Assembly: GCA_946886375.1 (NCBI GenBank)
Contig: CAMPIL010000072.1
Span: forward strand, 1-12,203
DNA length: 12,203 bases
Direction: 5' to 3'
From: an uncultured Phycisphaerales bacterium
GTDB lineage: Bacteria; Planctomycetota; Phycisphaerae; Phycisphaerales; SM1A02
The first letter of the stretch is position 1. Every line of letters begins with the position of its first letter. A program made the translations under genes and the position numbers. The notes beneath the pieces were generated by a model. That model was given only the letters and a program-made list of their open reading frames with translations, had not been told where the DNA came from and did no database searches. This document shows positions 1-7,260 of the stretch, in pieces.

Positions 1-1
1 G

Positions 2-181
2 CAGTCTCCGCACCGGCCGCGTATAATCGCGTACGTCTCCCACGTGCGGGCTGACTTGATCCAGGCGGCCCGCAGCGCAGGCGCTGATGAAGTGATGGCG
101 CGGTCGGCGTTCGTCGAGAAACTGCCCGCGATATTGACGGCCGACAAGAACGATCCCGGCGCGCAGCCCCAACCTTCCTGA
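2..181 (+). CDS. C-terminal fragment of a receiver-like (response regulator) protein
   Basis: The frame is open from the left window edge to the TGA at 179-181, giving 59 residues with no start inside the window. The pattern is that of the last third of a CheY-type receiver domain: a hydrophobic strand (IIAYVSH), an amphipathic helix (ADLIQAARSAGAD), a short strand (EVMARS) and a final helix (FVEKLPAIL), then a polar tail rich in Gln and Pro. In typical receivers the last strand ends in Lys-Pro. Here the equivalent position reads Ala-Arg-Ser, so the conserved switch lysine appears to be replaced. The phospho-acceptor aspartate would lie upstream of the window. The stop is 10 bp before the next gene, so the two may be cotranscribed. 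The receiver fold is inferred from the pattern alone. Whether an output domain lies N-terminal to it cannot be seen. Confidence 0.6.
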   Translation, partial: QSPHRPRIIAYVSHVRADLIQAARSAGADEVMARSAFVEKLPAILTADKNDPGAQPQPS

Positions 182-191
182 AAGGCGCAGC

Positions 192-575
192 ATGAAATCG
201 GCGCGAATCATGTTCTTCTACGCGGGATTTTTGATGGCGTGCGGCGTTGCGGCGTACTTCATGGCTCCTCCCAACGCCAAGGCAGGCACCGCGCTCTACG
301 CCAGCGGAGCGGCGGCCCTCGGCATGATCACCTGCGGCGCGCTGGCCTCGATGTTCCCCAGAAATCGAACCGCGGGCATGATCGGGATTCATGTGGGCCT
401 GATCCTGCCGATACTCTTCGGCATCACGTTCGCGGTCTTCGGATTTCGACGATTCACCGCAGCGCAACCAGTGATCTACCTCGCCACGATCTTCACGATC
501 ATGGCTCTAGGCAGCCTTGTGGCGTTCATCGCGATCCTCATGACGCGCCCGCCAAAGGAAAAACGCGGCATCTAA
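192..575 (+). CDS. small four-helix membrane protein of unknown function
   Basis: This 127-residue protein is almost entirely hydrophobic. It has four predicted membrane helices at roughly residues 7-25, 32-52, 62-84 and 92-117, and a short basic C-terminal tail (PPKEKRGI). Helices 1 and 2 are rich in Gly and Ala, and an Asn-Ala-Lys-Ala-Gly turn precedes helix 2. Size, helix number and small-residue content loosely recall TMEM14-type proteins, but I see no motif that proves it. The ATG at 192 has a purine-rich AAAGG about 6 bp upstream and begins 10 bp after the preceding stop, so it probably shares a transcript with the receiver-like gene. Codon pattern and clear membrane periodicity support this frame over the overlapping frame that starts at 239. 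Confidence 0.75.
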   Translation: MKSARIMFFYAGFLMACGVAAYFMAPPNAKAGTALYASGAAALGMITCGALASMFPRNRTAGMIGIHVGLILPILFGITFAVFGFRRFTAAQPVIYLATIFTIMALGSLVAFIAILMTRPPKEKRGI

Positions 576-630
576 GGTGGTTTCAACGCACAAGGCGCTG
601 GTTTCCCGGCCCCCGGATTGCGCGACAATG

Positions 631-646
631 ATGAGTCACTACTCAT
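631..646. terminator. hairpin between convergent genes, possible bidirectional terminator
   Basis: ATGAGT at 631-636 and ACTCAT at 641-646 form a perfect 6-bp stem around the tetraloop CACT. Allowing a 3-nt bulge, the stem extends to CAAT (626-629) with ATTG (645-648). It lies in the 81-bp gap between the stop of the four-helix protein (575) and the stop of pgpA on the opposite strand (657), where a shared terminator would be expected. There is no T-run on either side, so it is not a textbook intrinsic terminator and the call rests mainly on position. Confidence 0.35.
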
Positions 647-656
647 TGACACCGCC

Positions 657-1193
657 CTACGCGAGGACGGCCGGCAGAACCAGGCGTGCAGCAAGTTGCG
701 CCAGCGCGCCTGCGTAAAGGCCTGCAATCAAATCATCCACCAGGATTCCTGCACCGCCGCGCAGACGTTGAAGCGATTTCGCCGGGGGAGGTTTTGAAAT
801 ATCCATGACGCGAAAGAGCAGGAACGCCGTTGCTGCAACCACCAGATTCCATGTCAATGCGCCGGGTTGGTCCGCCGCACGCCACGGAAGAAACAAAAGC
901 GCAATCGACTGCCCTGCGACTTCATCGATGACGATCTCGCTGGCGTCCTTTCGGCCGAACTGCTTCTCGGCCCAATCGCCGAATGCCAGACAGATCCAAC
1001 CAGCCAGCAGCGCGAGCAGTACGAGCAGCGCGTTGACCGGGGCAATTCCGCCGCGAGTCAGTTCACCGCCGCCGAATGCAACGAGTGTCAACGCCAGCGC
1101 CACCGGCGGCAGTGAGCCCCACGTTCCAGGCGCAGGGCGCAGCCAGCCAAGTCCCATTGATGTCAGCAGCGCGAGTTTCAGGCGTCTGGGCAT
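657..1193 (-). CDS. pgpA: phosphatidylglycerophosphatase A
   Basis: This is a membrane enzyme that removes phosphate from phosphatidylglycerol phosphate to give phosphatidylglycerol. The 178-residue length fits the PgpA family, as do its signatures: GLGWLRPAPGTWGSL at residues 14-28, a VIDEVAGQ block at 88-95, FRVMDISKPPP at 127-137, and GGAGILVDDLIAGLYA at 147-162 with its Asp pair at 153-154. Hydrophobic segments lie around 30-40, 53-71, 95-103, 115-128 and 153-175. The ATG at 1193 is chosen because it starts just before the first family block. The frame is open further upstream, but that sequence belongs to pgsA read in another frame. No clear Shine-Dalgarno site precedes the start. The gene begins 23 bp after the pgsA stop, and pgsA makes its substrate, so the two very probably form an operon. 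Confidence 0.92.
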   Translation of the reverse strand: MPRRLKLALLTSMGLGWLRPAPGTWGSLPPVALALTLVAFGGGELTRGGIAPVNALLVLLALLAGWICLAFGDWAEKQFGRKDASEIVIDEVAGQSIALLFLPWRAADQPGALTWNLVVAATAFLLFRVMDISKPPPAKSLQRLRGGAGILVDDLIAGLYAGALAQLAARLVLPAVLA

Positions 1194-1216
1194 GGCTGCC
1201 GTGGCGGTGGCATGAA

Positions 1217-1900
1217 TCAGCGGGCGGAGACATTTTCTCGCGGCGTCGCCGCTTTGGGTTGCGCAATCATTTTCCGCAGGCCCCCGATGTACGGCAGTCC
1301 GGACCAGACTGTCACGATCAGTGTCGAATAGGCGAGCACGATGCAGGCAATGCGTGCCCATTCGCGCTCCGTCGGCAGGCAATTCACCGCCAGAAACATG
1401 ATTAACGGAATCGTGATGCACTGCGTGATCATCTTGGCTTTGCCCGACCACAGCGAAGCGCCGCTTGCGCCCATGCCTTCGATGATCCCGCGGATTCCCG
1501 TCACGAGCAGTTCGCGGGCAAGAATGATCACCACCATCCACGGGTAAATGCTTGTGACCATCGTGATGATGATCTCGCCGTTGGGACGGTGGGTTTCCAC
1601 GGCAAATCGTGGGCCGGCGAGGTAAATGAAAGCGCCGATGATGAGGACCTTGTCGCAGAAGGGGTCCATGACCCGGCCGAAGACCGACTCGACCCGCCAT
1701 TTGCGGGCCAAGTAGCCGTCCAAGGCATCCGTGATCGCAGCGGCAATGAACAATCCGATGGCGACATTTCCCCAGACAACCTGGTGCCCAGGGTAGCGGA
1801 AGAGGTTCAGGGCCGCGAAAAAGGCCCCGGCCAGGACGACCCGCAGGACCGTCAACGCATTGGGTAACTGGCTCCAAACCGCCGGGGACATGTCCCGCAT
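1217..1900 (-). CDS. pgsA: CDP-diacylglycerol-glycerol-3-phosphate 3-phosphatidyltransferase
   Basis: This integral membrane enzyme transfers the phosphatidyl group from CDP-diacylglycerol to glycerol 3-phosphate, giving phosphatidylglycerol phosphate. The 227-residue protein holds the complete CDP-alcohol phosphatidyltransferase motif, with D58, D61, G62, A65, R66, G75, D79 and D83 correctly spaced. The aspartates bind the catalytic metal ions in this family. An N-terminal LPNALTVLR block at residues 12-20 is typical of PgsA rather than other family members. About six membrane helices can be seen. A loop after the motif (about residues 96-112) looks somewhat longer than usual. The start is ATG 1900. 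An in-frame ATG at 1891 is an equally reasonable start, since it lies closer to the LPN block and is preceded by a TATCAT box. pgpA follows 23 bp downstream, which strengthens assignment to PgsA over phosphatidylserine or cardiolipin synthases. Confidence 0.92.
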   Translation of the reverse strand: MRDMSPAVWSQLPNALTVLRVVLAGAFFAALNLFRYPGHQVVWGNVAIGLFIAAAITDALDGYLARKWRVESVFGRVMDPFCDKVLIIGAFIYLAGPRFAVETHRPNGEIIITMVTSIYPWMVVIILARELLVTGIRGIIEGMGASGASLWSGKAKMITQCITIPLIMFLAVNCLPTEREWARIACIVLAYSTLIVTVWSGLPYIGGLRKMIAQPKAATPRENVSAR

Positions 1901-2080
1901 GATACAGACATGCGCATCGTTGCATCCGCCTGCCTCTGGCTGCTACACCATTCGGGAGCGGAAAAGGCGGTGGGCATACAAGACTTGGGGTGGTGAAAGG
2001 TGCATCAGCCCGCCAGTTGTGAAATCTTGCACAAAGTCGGTTGCGGGATATCGTACGGCGGCGTATTTTGCCCATCCTTG
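1901..2080. promoter_or_regulatory. divergent intergenic region between pgsA and nuoJ
   Basis: These 180 bp must carry the promoters for both pgsA (-) and the nuoJKLMN cluster (+). On the + strand a weak candidate is TTGCAC at 2027-2032, a 16-bp spacer and TATCGT at 2049-2054. It overlaps a short inverted repeat, TTGTG (2017-2021) with CACAA (2030-2034), which could be an operator. On the - strand TATCAT overlaps the annotated pgsA start, which would suit a leaderless transcript from the second ATG at 1891. No Shine-Dalgarno site precedes the nuoJ ATG at 2081. The box matches are poor, so the region is certain as an intergenic spacer but the individual sites are not. Confidence 0.35.
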
Positions 2081-3094
2081 ATGAACCCTGTTCTTCCCTA
2101 TCTTGCGTGTGTGCTGGGGGCTGCCGGCCTCTACCTGCTTTTGAGACCGGTTTCGCGGCCGTTGAAAACCGTTGGCATCATCGTTGGCTTGGGGGCCTTT
2201 GGCTGGCTGATCCTGGAAGCCGGACGATTTCTCCCAGCGCCGGCTGGAGGCGATGGACACATCCGCCCTCCGGTGATCTTCATGATCTTCAGTCTCATCG
2301 CGGTGGCCTCGGCTGTCCGGATGATCACGCACACCAGGCCGGTGTACTCGGCGCTGTATTTCGTCATGGTGGTGTTGAGTTCCGCAGGGCTGTTCCTGCT
2401 GCTGCAGGCTGAGTTCATCGCCTTTGCGCTGGTGATCGTCTACGCAGGGGCGATTCTCATCACCTACATGTTCGTGCTCATGCTCGCGCAACAGGCGCCG
2501 ACGGAATCGGCCCGCGGCACCGGAGCCTCGCCACAGAACGCAGAGCCGGATTATGACCGCGTTCCGCGCGAGCCTGGCATGGCTGCGGCCGTGGGCTTCG
2601 TGATGCTGGCCATCTTCACCAACATGATCTTCGGCGGCGTGGGTCGACTCGAACCGGCGCAGACCGCCAGCCAAGCCACGGCGGAGGCATGGGAAGAACT
2701 CAACGCCATGCCCAAATACGTGCGCGGGCTCGTGCAGCAGGAGAATCCTGACCTGCAACTTGCTCCTGACTGGCGCGTGCACGTGCGCGATGGCATTGCC
2801 TACGTGGATGTAGTGCGCAAGGGCGAGGCTCAGCCCTTTGAACTGGCGCTGGCCGACGACGACCTGCCCGGCAACGTGCAGATGGTCGGCCTGAGCCTTG
2901 TCGCGGATTTTCCCGTCAGCCTGGAGCTGGCCGGCGTGATCCTGCTGCTGGCGATGTTCGGCGCGGTCGTGCTCGCGCGAAAGCAGATTGAAATCGGCGA
3001 GGATGAAGTGCGCGAGGCCGCAGGCATGCGGCGGCTGGCGCTGCATTCCGATGACCATCCGGAACATTTTCCGGGCCCGGGGGGAGCGCGATGA
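2081..3094 (+). CDS. nuoJ: NADH-quinone oxidoreductase subunit J, enlarged
   Basis: NuoJ is a membrane-arm subunit of complex I that links the quinone module to the proton-pumping subunits. The family core is clear: a helix at residues 63-82, a pair at about 85-130 holding the conserved IVYAGA stretch with Tyr121 (counterpart of the tyrosine at the pi-bulge in TM3), a helix at about 167-187, and a last helix at about 280-300 in the typical VSLELAGVILLLAMFGA context. The protein is 337 residues, whereas NuoJ is usually about 160-200. The excess is two additional N-terminal helices (about 5-22 and 31-50), a polar segment of about 75 residues (190-265) between the last two helices, and a charged tail after 301. 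ATG 2081 is chosen over the in-frame ATG at 2000 because the added residues would be polar leader sequence reaching into the promoter region. The stop overlaps nuoK by 4 bp. Confidence 0.9.
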   Translation: MNPVLPYLACVLGAAGLYLLLRPVSRPLKTVGIIVGLGAFGWLILEAGRFLPAPAGGDGHIRPPVIFMIFSLIAVASAVRMITHTRPVYSALYFVMVVLSSAGLFLLLQAEFIAFALVIVYAGAILITYMFVLMLAQQAPTESARGTGASPQNAEPDYDRVPREPGMAAAVGFVMLAIFTNMIFGGVGRLEPAQTASQATAEAWEELNAMPKYVRGLVQQENPDLQLAPDWRVHVRDGIAYVDVVRKGEAQPFELALADDDLPGNVQMVGLSLVADFPVSLELAGVILLLAMFGAVVLARKQIEIGEDEVREAAGMRRLALHSDDHPEHFPGPGGAR

Positions 3095-3441
3095 TGAACC
3101 TGCTGCCGCTGACCCTGGGCGCGTTCGAGCCATTCAGCCAGATTTCGCTGGCGCATTATCTGATCACCAGCGCAGTGCTTTTCGTGGTCGGGCTGATTGG
3201 GTTTCTTGTGCGGCGAAACATGATCATCATGTTTCTGTGCACCGAGTTGATGTTTCAGGCGGCGGCGATCGCCATGATTGCGTTCAGCCGCTTCCATTTC
3301 AACGTTTCAGGCCAGGTGTTCGTGATCTTCATTCTCACCGTCGCGGCCGCCGAAGCCGCGCTGGCCCTGGGCCTGGTGGTGCTGTTGTATCGGCGGCGTG
3401 AAACGCTGAGCGCCGAGGCCTGGTCGGAATTGAAAGAGTGA
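3091..3441 (+). CDS. nuoK: NADH-quinone oxidoreductase subunit K
   Basis: NuoK is a small antiporter-like (MrpC-related) membrane subunit of complex I. The 116-residue protein has three helices (about 21-39, 44-65 and 76-99). It keeps both buried glutamates of the family at E52 and E88. Their 36-residue spacing equals that of E36 and E72 in the E. coli protein, and the RRN motif before the second helix is present. The N-terminus is about 16 residues longer than in E. coli. The ATG at 3091 overlaps the nuoJ stop (ATGATGA). A second ATG at 3094 sits 7 bp after the GGGGAG at 3081-3086, against 4 bp for the first, so the true start may be one codon later. Overlap with nuoJ and a 10-bp gap to nuoL indicate one operon. 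Confidence 0.95.
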   Translation: MMNLLPLTLGAFEPFSQISLAHYLITSAVLFVVGLIGFLVRRNMIIMFLCTELMFQAAAIAMIAFSRFHFNVSGQVFVIFILTVAAAEAALALGLVVLLYRRRETLSAEAWSELKE

Positions 3442-3451
3442 TGCCGCGACG

Positions 3452-5620
3452 ATGAGCACTTCCGTCCTTCAACTTGGTCCCTCATGGGCTGGCTGGATTC
3501 TCTGGCTGCCGCTGATCTCCTTGGCGCTGTGCGGCGTCTGCGCCGCGATGAAAGTGCGCAGCAAACTGCCGGCGTGGATCACCGTGATCTGTCTGGGCGC
3601 TTCGTTTGCCGTGACTATCGCGCTGTACCTCAAGGTCACCGAGCCCGTGGTTATTCCGCTGTTCGAATGGTTCAACCTGCACTGGCAGTCCGCCGGCGCA
3701 AGCAAATCATTCGTTGCGAACTTTTCGTTGTACGTCGATTCGCTGACGCTGTTGTGGATGCTGTTTGTCACGGGCCTGGGCACGCTGATCGCGCTGTACG
3801 CCAGCGAATACATGCAACCGGATGTCGGCAAGGGGTATGCCCGCTTCTTCGCAGGCGTGAGCGTGTTCCTCTTTGCGATGAGCGCGCTGGTGATGGCCGA
3901 CAATCTCGTGATGCTTTACCTGGGCTGGGAAGGCGTGGGCTTCGCGAGTTACTGGCTCATTGGCTACTACTACACCAGGCCCAGCGCCGTCGCCGCGGCG
4001 AAAAAAGCGTTCATCATGAACCGCATCGGCGACCTTGGCTTGGCTCTGGGCATCTGGCTGACGTGGGTTTACTTCGACACCGTGCAGTACGCGGAACTCT
4101 TTGCCCATCTGCATGGCATCACGGGCGAAGAATCCGTCGGCGGGTGGCAGGTCAAGGCGATTCCCTTCCTGTTCATGCTCGGCGCGTTCGGCAAGAGCGC
4201 TCAGTTCCCGCTCTACGTGTGGTTGCCCGACGCCATGGAAGGACCCACGCCGGTCTCCGCGCTTATTCACGCGGCAACAATGGTCACCGCGGGCGTGTAC
4301 CTGCTGGCACGCATGTTCCCAGTCATGGAACTGCACCCGTACGCGCTTCCGACTGTTGCGTGGATCGGCGGATTCACCGCGCTGCTCGCCGCAACCATCG
4401 GCATGGCCCAGTACGACATCAAGCGCATTATGGCGTACTCCACCGTCTCGCAGTTGGGGTACATGTTCGTAGGCATCGGCGTGATGACCACGTTTGGCGC
4501 GGCATACCACGTGTTCACGCATGCCTTCTTCAAGGCGGTGCTCTTTCTCACCTGCGGAGCGATCATGCACGGCTTTGCGGGGCAGCTCGATCTGCGCAAA
4601 CTCTCCGGCCTGCGTCGCTTGCGAGGCTGGAAGATCGTCAGCTACACGATGCTCATCGGCTGCTTGTGCCTGGCCGGGTTCCCGTTCACCAGCGGATTCT
4701 TCTCCAAGGACGCCATTCTGGCCGAAGCGTTTGTGACGCACGGACCGGGCTTCGAAATCCTGGGATGGATTCTGCTGTTCACCGCCGGCCTCACCGCGTA
4801 CTACACCTTCCGCGTGTGGTTCCGCGTGTGTGCCGGTCCGGTGCAATACGAGATGGGCGGTGAGCATCACGACGCTCACGATGATGCGCATGCCATAGGA
4901 CATGGCCACACGCCGGATCACGTGGATGCCGAAGCCGCGCACGAGTCGGCTCATCAGCCACATGACAAGCCGCATGCCCCGGGCTGGGCGATCAATCTGG
5001 TGCTGGTGGTGATCGCGATCGGCGCGATTCTCGCGGCGATTCCGTCTACCCACGGCGGCTGGGTGTGGAACATGGTTGCGCATTCCACCGCTGCGGCCGG
5101 CTTGCCCGGCGCGGCGTCACCTGGCGAAGCCGTTCATGCCGAGGCGGCGCACGGCTCATTCCTTGGACTTGATCCGCACACGGCGATGTACTTCGTTTCC
5201 GGCGGCATCGCAATCGTTGGCATCGCGATCGCGTGGTGGTTCCATCTCGCCAGCCGTCGTTCCGCCGACGCGCTGCGGGCCGCGCTGCTGGCCAACCCCG
5301 CCACCCGCTGGCTGCCCACCGCCATGGAGAACAAGTGGTACGTGGATGAAATCTATAACGCGCTGATCGTCTGGCCGCTCTGGGTGTTCAGCCACGCCTT
5401 GTATCTGTTTGACAAGTACGTGATCGACTTGATCTTCGTGGATGGAACCGCCCGCGCTCCCCGCTGGCTCGGCCGCGCGTTCCAGCCCTTGACCAACGGC
5501 GTTCTTCAGTCCTACGCCATTTCCATGGCAGGCGGCGTCGCGCTGGCGGTGTTGCTGGTGGTCATTGTCATGCCGCAGATTCGACCCTGGCTGCTGGCGA
5601 TGCTGGGAGGACACGGCTGA
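3452..5620 (+). CDS. nuoL: NADH-quinone oxidoreductase subunit L (antiporter-like proton channel)
   Basis: NuoL is the distal proton-translocating subunit of complex I, related to the Mrp antiporter subunit MrpA. Conserved residues include E160 in LGWEGVG, K248 in FGKSAQFPLYVWLPDAMEGP, H357 and K361 in THAFFKA, and K419-D420 in FFSKDAIL. These correspond to E144, K229, H338/K342 and K399 of E. coli NuoL. The C-terminal block (NKWYVDEIYNALIV and LTNGVLQSYA) is the usual NuoL ending with its lateral helix. The 722-residue protein is about 110 longer than E. coli NuoL. Part of the excess is a histidine-rich loop (residues 472-508, 11 His) and a following Gly/Ala/His-containing stretch around 540-570. 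The ATG at 3452 has no close Shine-Dalgarno site, so translation may rely on coupling to nuoK, which stops 10 bp upstream. The stop overlaps the nuoM start by one base. Confidence 0.97.
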   Translation: MSTSVLQLGPSWAGWILWLPLISLALCGVCAAMKVRSKLPAWITVICLGASFAVTIALYLKVTEPVVIPLFEWFNLHWQSAGASKSFVANFSLYVDSLTLLWMLFVTGLGTLIALYASEYMQPDVGKGYARFFAGVSVFLFAMSALVMADNLVMLYLGWEGVGFASYWLIGYYYTRPSAVAAAKKAFIMNRIGDLGLALGIWLTWVYFDTVQYAELFAHLHGITGEESVGGWQVKAIPFLFMLGAFGKSAQFPLYVWLPDAMEGPTPVSALIHAATMVTAGVYLLARMFPVMELHPYALPTVAWIGGFTALLAATIGMAQYDIKRIMAYSTVSQLGYMFVGIGVMTTFGAAYHVFTHAFFKAVLFLTCGAIMHGFAGQLDLRKLSGLRRLRGWKIVSYTMLIGCLCLAGFPFTSGFFSKDAILAEAFVTHGPGFEILGWILLFTAGLTAYYTFRVWFRVCAGPVQYEMGGEHHDAHDDAHAIGHGHTPDHVDAEAAHESAHQPHDKPHAPGWAINLVLVVIAIGAILAAIPSTHGGWVWNMVAHSTAAAGLPGAASPGEAVHAEAAHGSFLGLDPHTAMYFVSGGIAIVGIAIAWWFHLASRRSADALRAALLANPATRWLPTAMENKWYVDEIYNALIVWPLWVFSHALYLFDKYVIDLIFVDGTARAPRWLGRAFQPLTNGVLQSYAISMAGGVALAVLLVVIVMPQIRPWLLAMLGGHG

Positions 5621-7260
5621 TGTCGCTTTCTCTGCTGCTGCTGATTCCGCTGGCGGGAGCGCTGGGGGTCATTCTCGCGCCGGCGCGAAACGCCAAGTGG
5701 ATCGCTCTGGTGGCGACGCTCATCACGTTCATCGTGAGCATCTTCATCTGCATGAGTTTGCGCGACGCGTGGCACGACGGTCGCTTCCGCCTGGTCGGCT
5801 CTGTGCCGCTGCTGGATCAATTCGGCGTGAACCTCAGTTTCGGCGCCGACGCCGTGTCGCTGCTGCTGGTCCTGCTCACCACGTTGATCATGCCCCTGTG
5901 CGTGTGGGGATCGTTCACCGCGATCACGGATCGCCTGCGCGAATACTACGGATGGCTGCTGATCATCGAAGCGGCGATGGTGGGGGTCTTCGTCGCGCGT
6001 GACCTGATCTTCTTCTACATCTGCTTTGAACTCACGCTCGTGCCGATGTTCTTCCTCATCGCCATCTACGGCAGCACGGACCGGGCGCGGGCGTCTTACA
6101 AGTTTTTCATTTACACCTTCACGGGTTCGCTCATCGCGCTGGCGGGCTTGTTGTACGTGGCGTGGCAACACGCGGCGTCGCACGCATATGCGTGGTCATT
6201 TGATATTGCGACGCTCACGGCGTTTGCGTCCCGCATGAGCGCGCACGAACAGGCGTGGGTGCTCTTGGCGCTCATGGCCGGCTTCGCGGTCAAGGTTCCG
6301 CTGTTCCCGCTGCACACGTGGCTGCCGCTGGCCCACACCGAAGCGCCCACCGCAGGTTCGGTGGTGCTGGCTGCGGTGCTTTTGAAACTGGGAACCTACG
6401 GCATGTACCGATTCGTGCTGCCGATGGTTCCCACCGCAGTCGTCGAATACGCTCCGTTCATCGCGGTGCTGGCGGTCATCGGCATTCTGTACGCGGCGCT
6501 GATCTGCTGGGTGCAGACCGACATCAAGAAACTCGTTGCGTATTCATCGGTCAGCCACCTTGGTTTCTGCGTGCTTGGCCTGTTCGCGCTCAATCCGCTG
6601 GGGGTGCAGGGCAGCGTGCTGTACATGCTCAATCACGGCCTTTCCACGGGAGCGTTGTTCTTCCTGGTGGGAATGATCTACGAGCGATACCACACGCGCG
6701 ACATGGACAAACTGAGCGGCCTTGCGCGGCGCATGCCGGTGTGGGCGTTCTTCATGGTCTTCTTTGTGCTGGCCTCGGTGGGCCTGCCGGGGCTCAACGG
6801 ATTCGTCAGCGAATTCCTCTGCCTCATCGGCGCGTTCGCCGCGACTCGCGACAACACTTCATATCCCGGCGTACTGGGACCCTGGTACGCCGCGTTCGCC
6901 GGCGTCGGCATGATCTTCGCAGCAATGTACCTGCTGCTGATGGTCGGCAAAGTCGTGTGGGGACCGCTGAAGGAACCCCACGGTGATGCCCACGGCCATC
7001 ACGCAGGTGAACATTCTGCGTTGCCGGCCGATCTCACCTTGCGCGAAATCGGCGTGCTCACGCCGCTAGCCATTCTGTGCCTGTACATCGGTTTGAAGTT
7101 CGACACGCTCACCAATGCCATGGAACAACCCATCGAAAATGTTCTGGCCGTGTATCCGGCCACTGTACGCGCCGTCGCGGACCAGCCGCTGACCGCCGAC
7201 GCGGCCGCCTCGGCCAGTCACGAAACGCTCGATCAAGCCGGAGTCGCCATCGATGGTTGA
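5620..7260 (+). CDS. nuoM: NADH-quinone oxidoreductase subunit M (antiporter-like proton channel)
   Basis: NuoM is the middle antiporter-like subunit of the complex I membrane arm. The 546-residue protein (E. coli about 509) shows E137 in CFELTLVPMF, K225 in FAVKVPLFPLHTWLPLAHTE, the VQTDIKKLVAYSSVSHLGF block, and E398 in GLNGFVSEFL, which corresponds to the NuoM glutamate that replaces the lysine of NuoL at the terminal half-channel. About 14 membrane helices can be followed. A small His-rich loop (H454, H458, H460, H461, H465) lies near the C-terminus. The start codon overlaps the nuoL stop in TGATG, and a strong GGGAGG at 5605-5610 lies 9 bp upstream, which fixes this start. The 3' end overlaps nuoN by 8 bp. 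Confidence 0.97.
   Translation: MSLSLLLLIPLAGALGVILAPARNAKWIALVATLITFIVSIFICMSLRDAWHDGRFRLVGSVPLLDQFGVNLSFGADAVSLLLVLLTTLIMPLCVWGSFTAITDRLREYYGWLLIIEAAMVGVFVARDLIFFYICFELTLVPMFFLIAIYGSTDRARASYKFFIYTFTGSLIALAGLLYVAWQHAASHAYAWSFDIATLTAFASRMSAHEQAWVLLALMAGFAVKVPLFPLHTWLPLAHTEAPTAGSVVLAAVLLKLGTYGMYRFVLPMVPTAVVEYAPFIAVLAVIGILYAALICWVQTDIKKLVAYSSVSHLGFCVLGLFALNPLGVQGSVLYMLNHGLSTGALFFLVGMIYERYHTRDMDKLSGLARRMPVWAFFMVFFVLASVGLPGLNGFVSEFLCLIGAFAATRDNTSYPGVLGPWYAAFAGVGMIFAAMYLLLMVGKVVWGPLKEPHGDAHGHHAGEHSALPADLTLREIGVLTPLAILCLYIGLKFDTLTNAMEQPIENVLAVYPATVRAVADQPLTADAAASASHETLDQAGVAIDG

Noticed and set aside
1194..2075. N-terminal extension of pgpA to 472 residues
   Set aside because: The extra part overlaps pgsA in another frame, is Arg, Pro and Gly rich, and the PgpA family blocks begin only after the ATG at 1193.
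1943..3133. Open frame of 396 codons on the - strand across nuoJ and the promoter region
   Set aside because: Antisense shadow of nuoJ with no domain pattern. It would also cross the divergent promoter region.
3484..4863. Second + strand frame of 459 codons within nuoL
   Set aside because: An Arg-rich translation typical of a shifted frame. nuoL is fully supported by conserved residues along its whole length.
3707..5083. Long open frame of 458 codons on the - strand inside nuoL
   Set aside because: It is a shadow of nuoL. The translation is rich in Arg, His and Glu without hydrophobic or domain pattern, as expected from reading a GC-rich membrane protein gene backwards.
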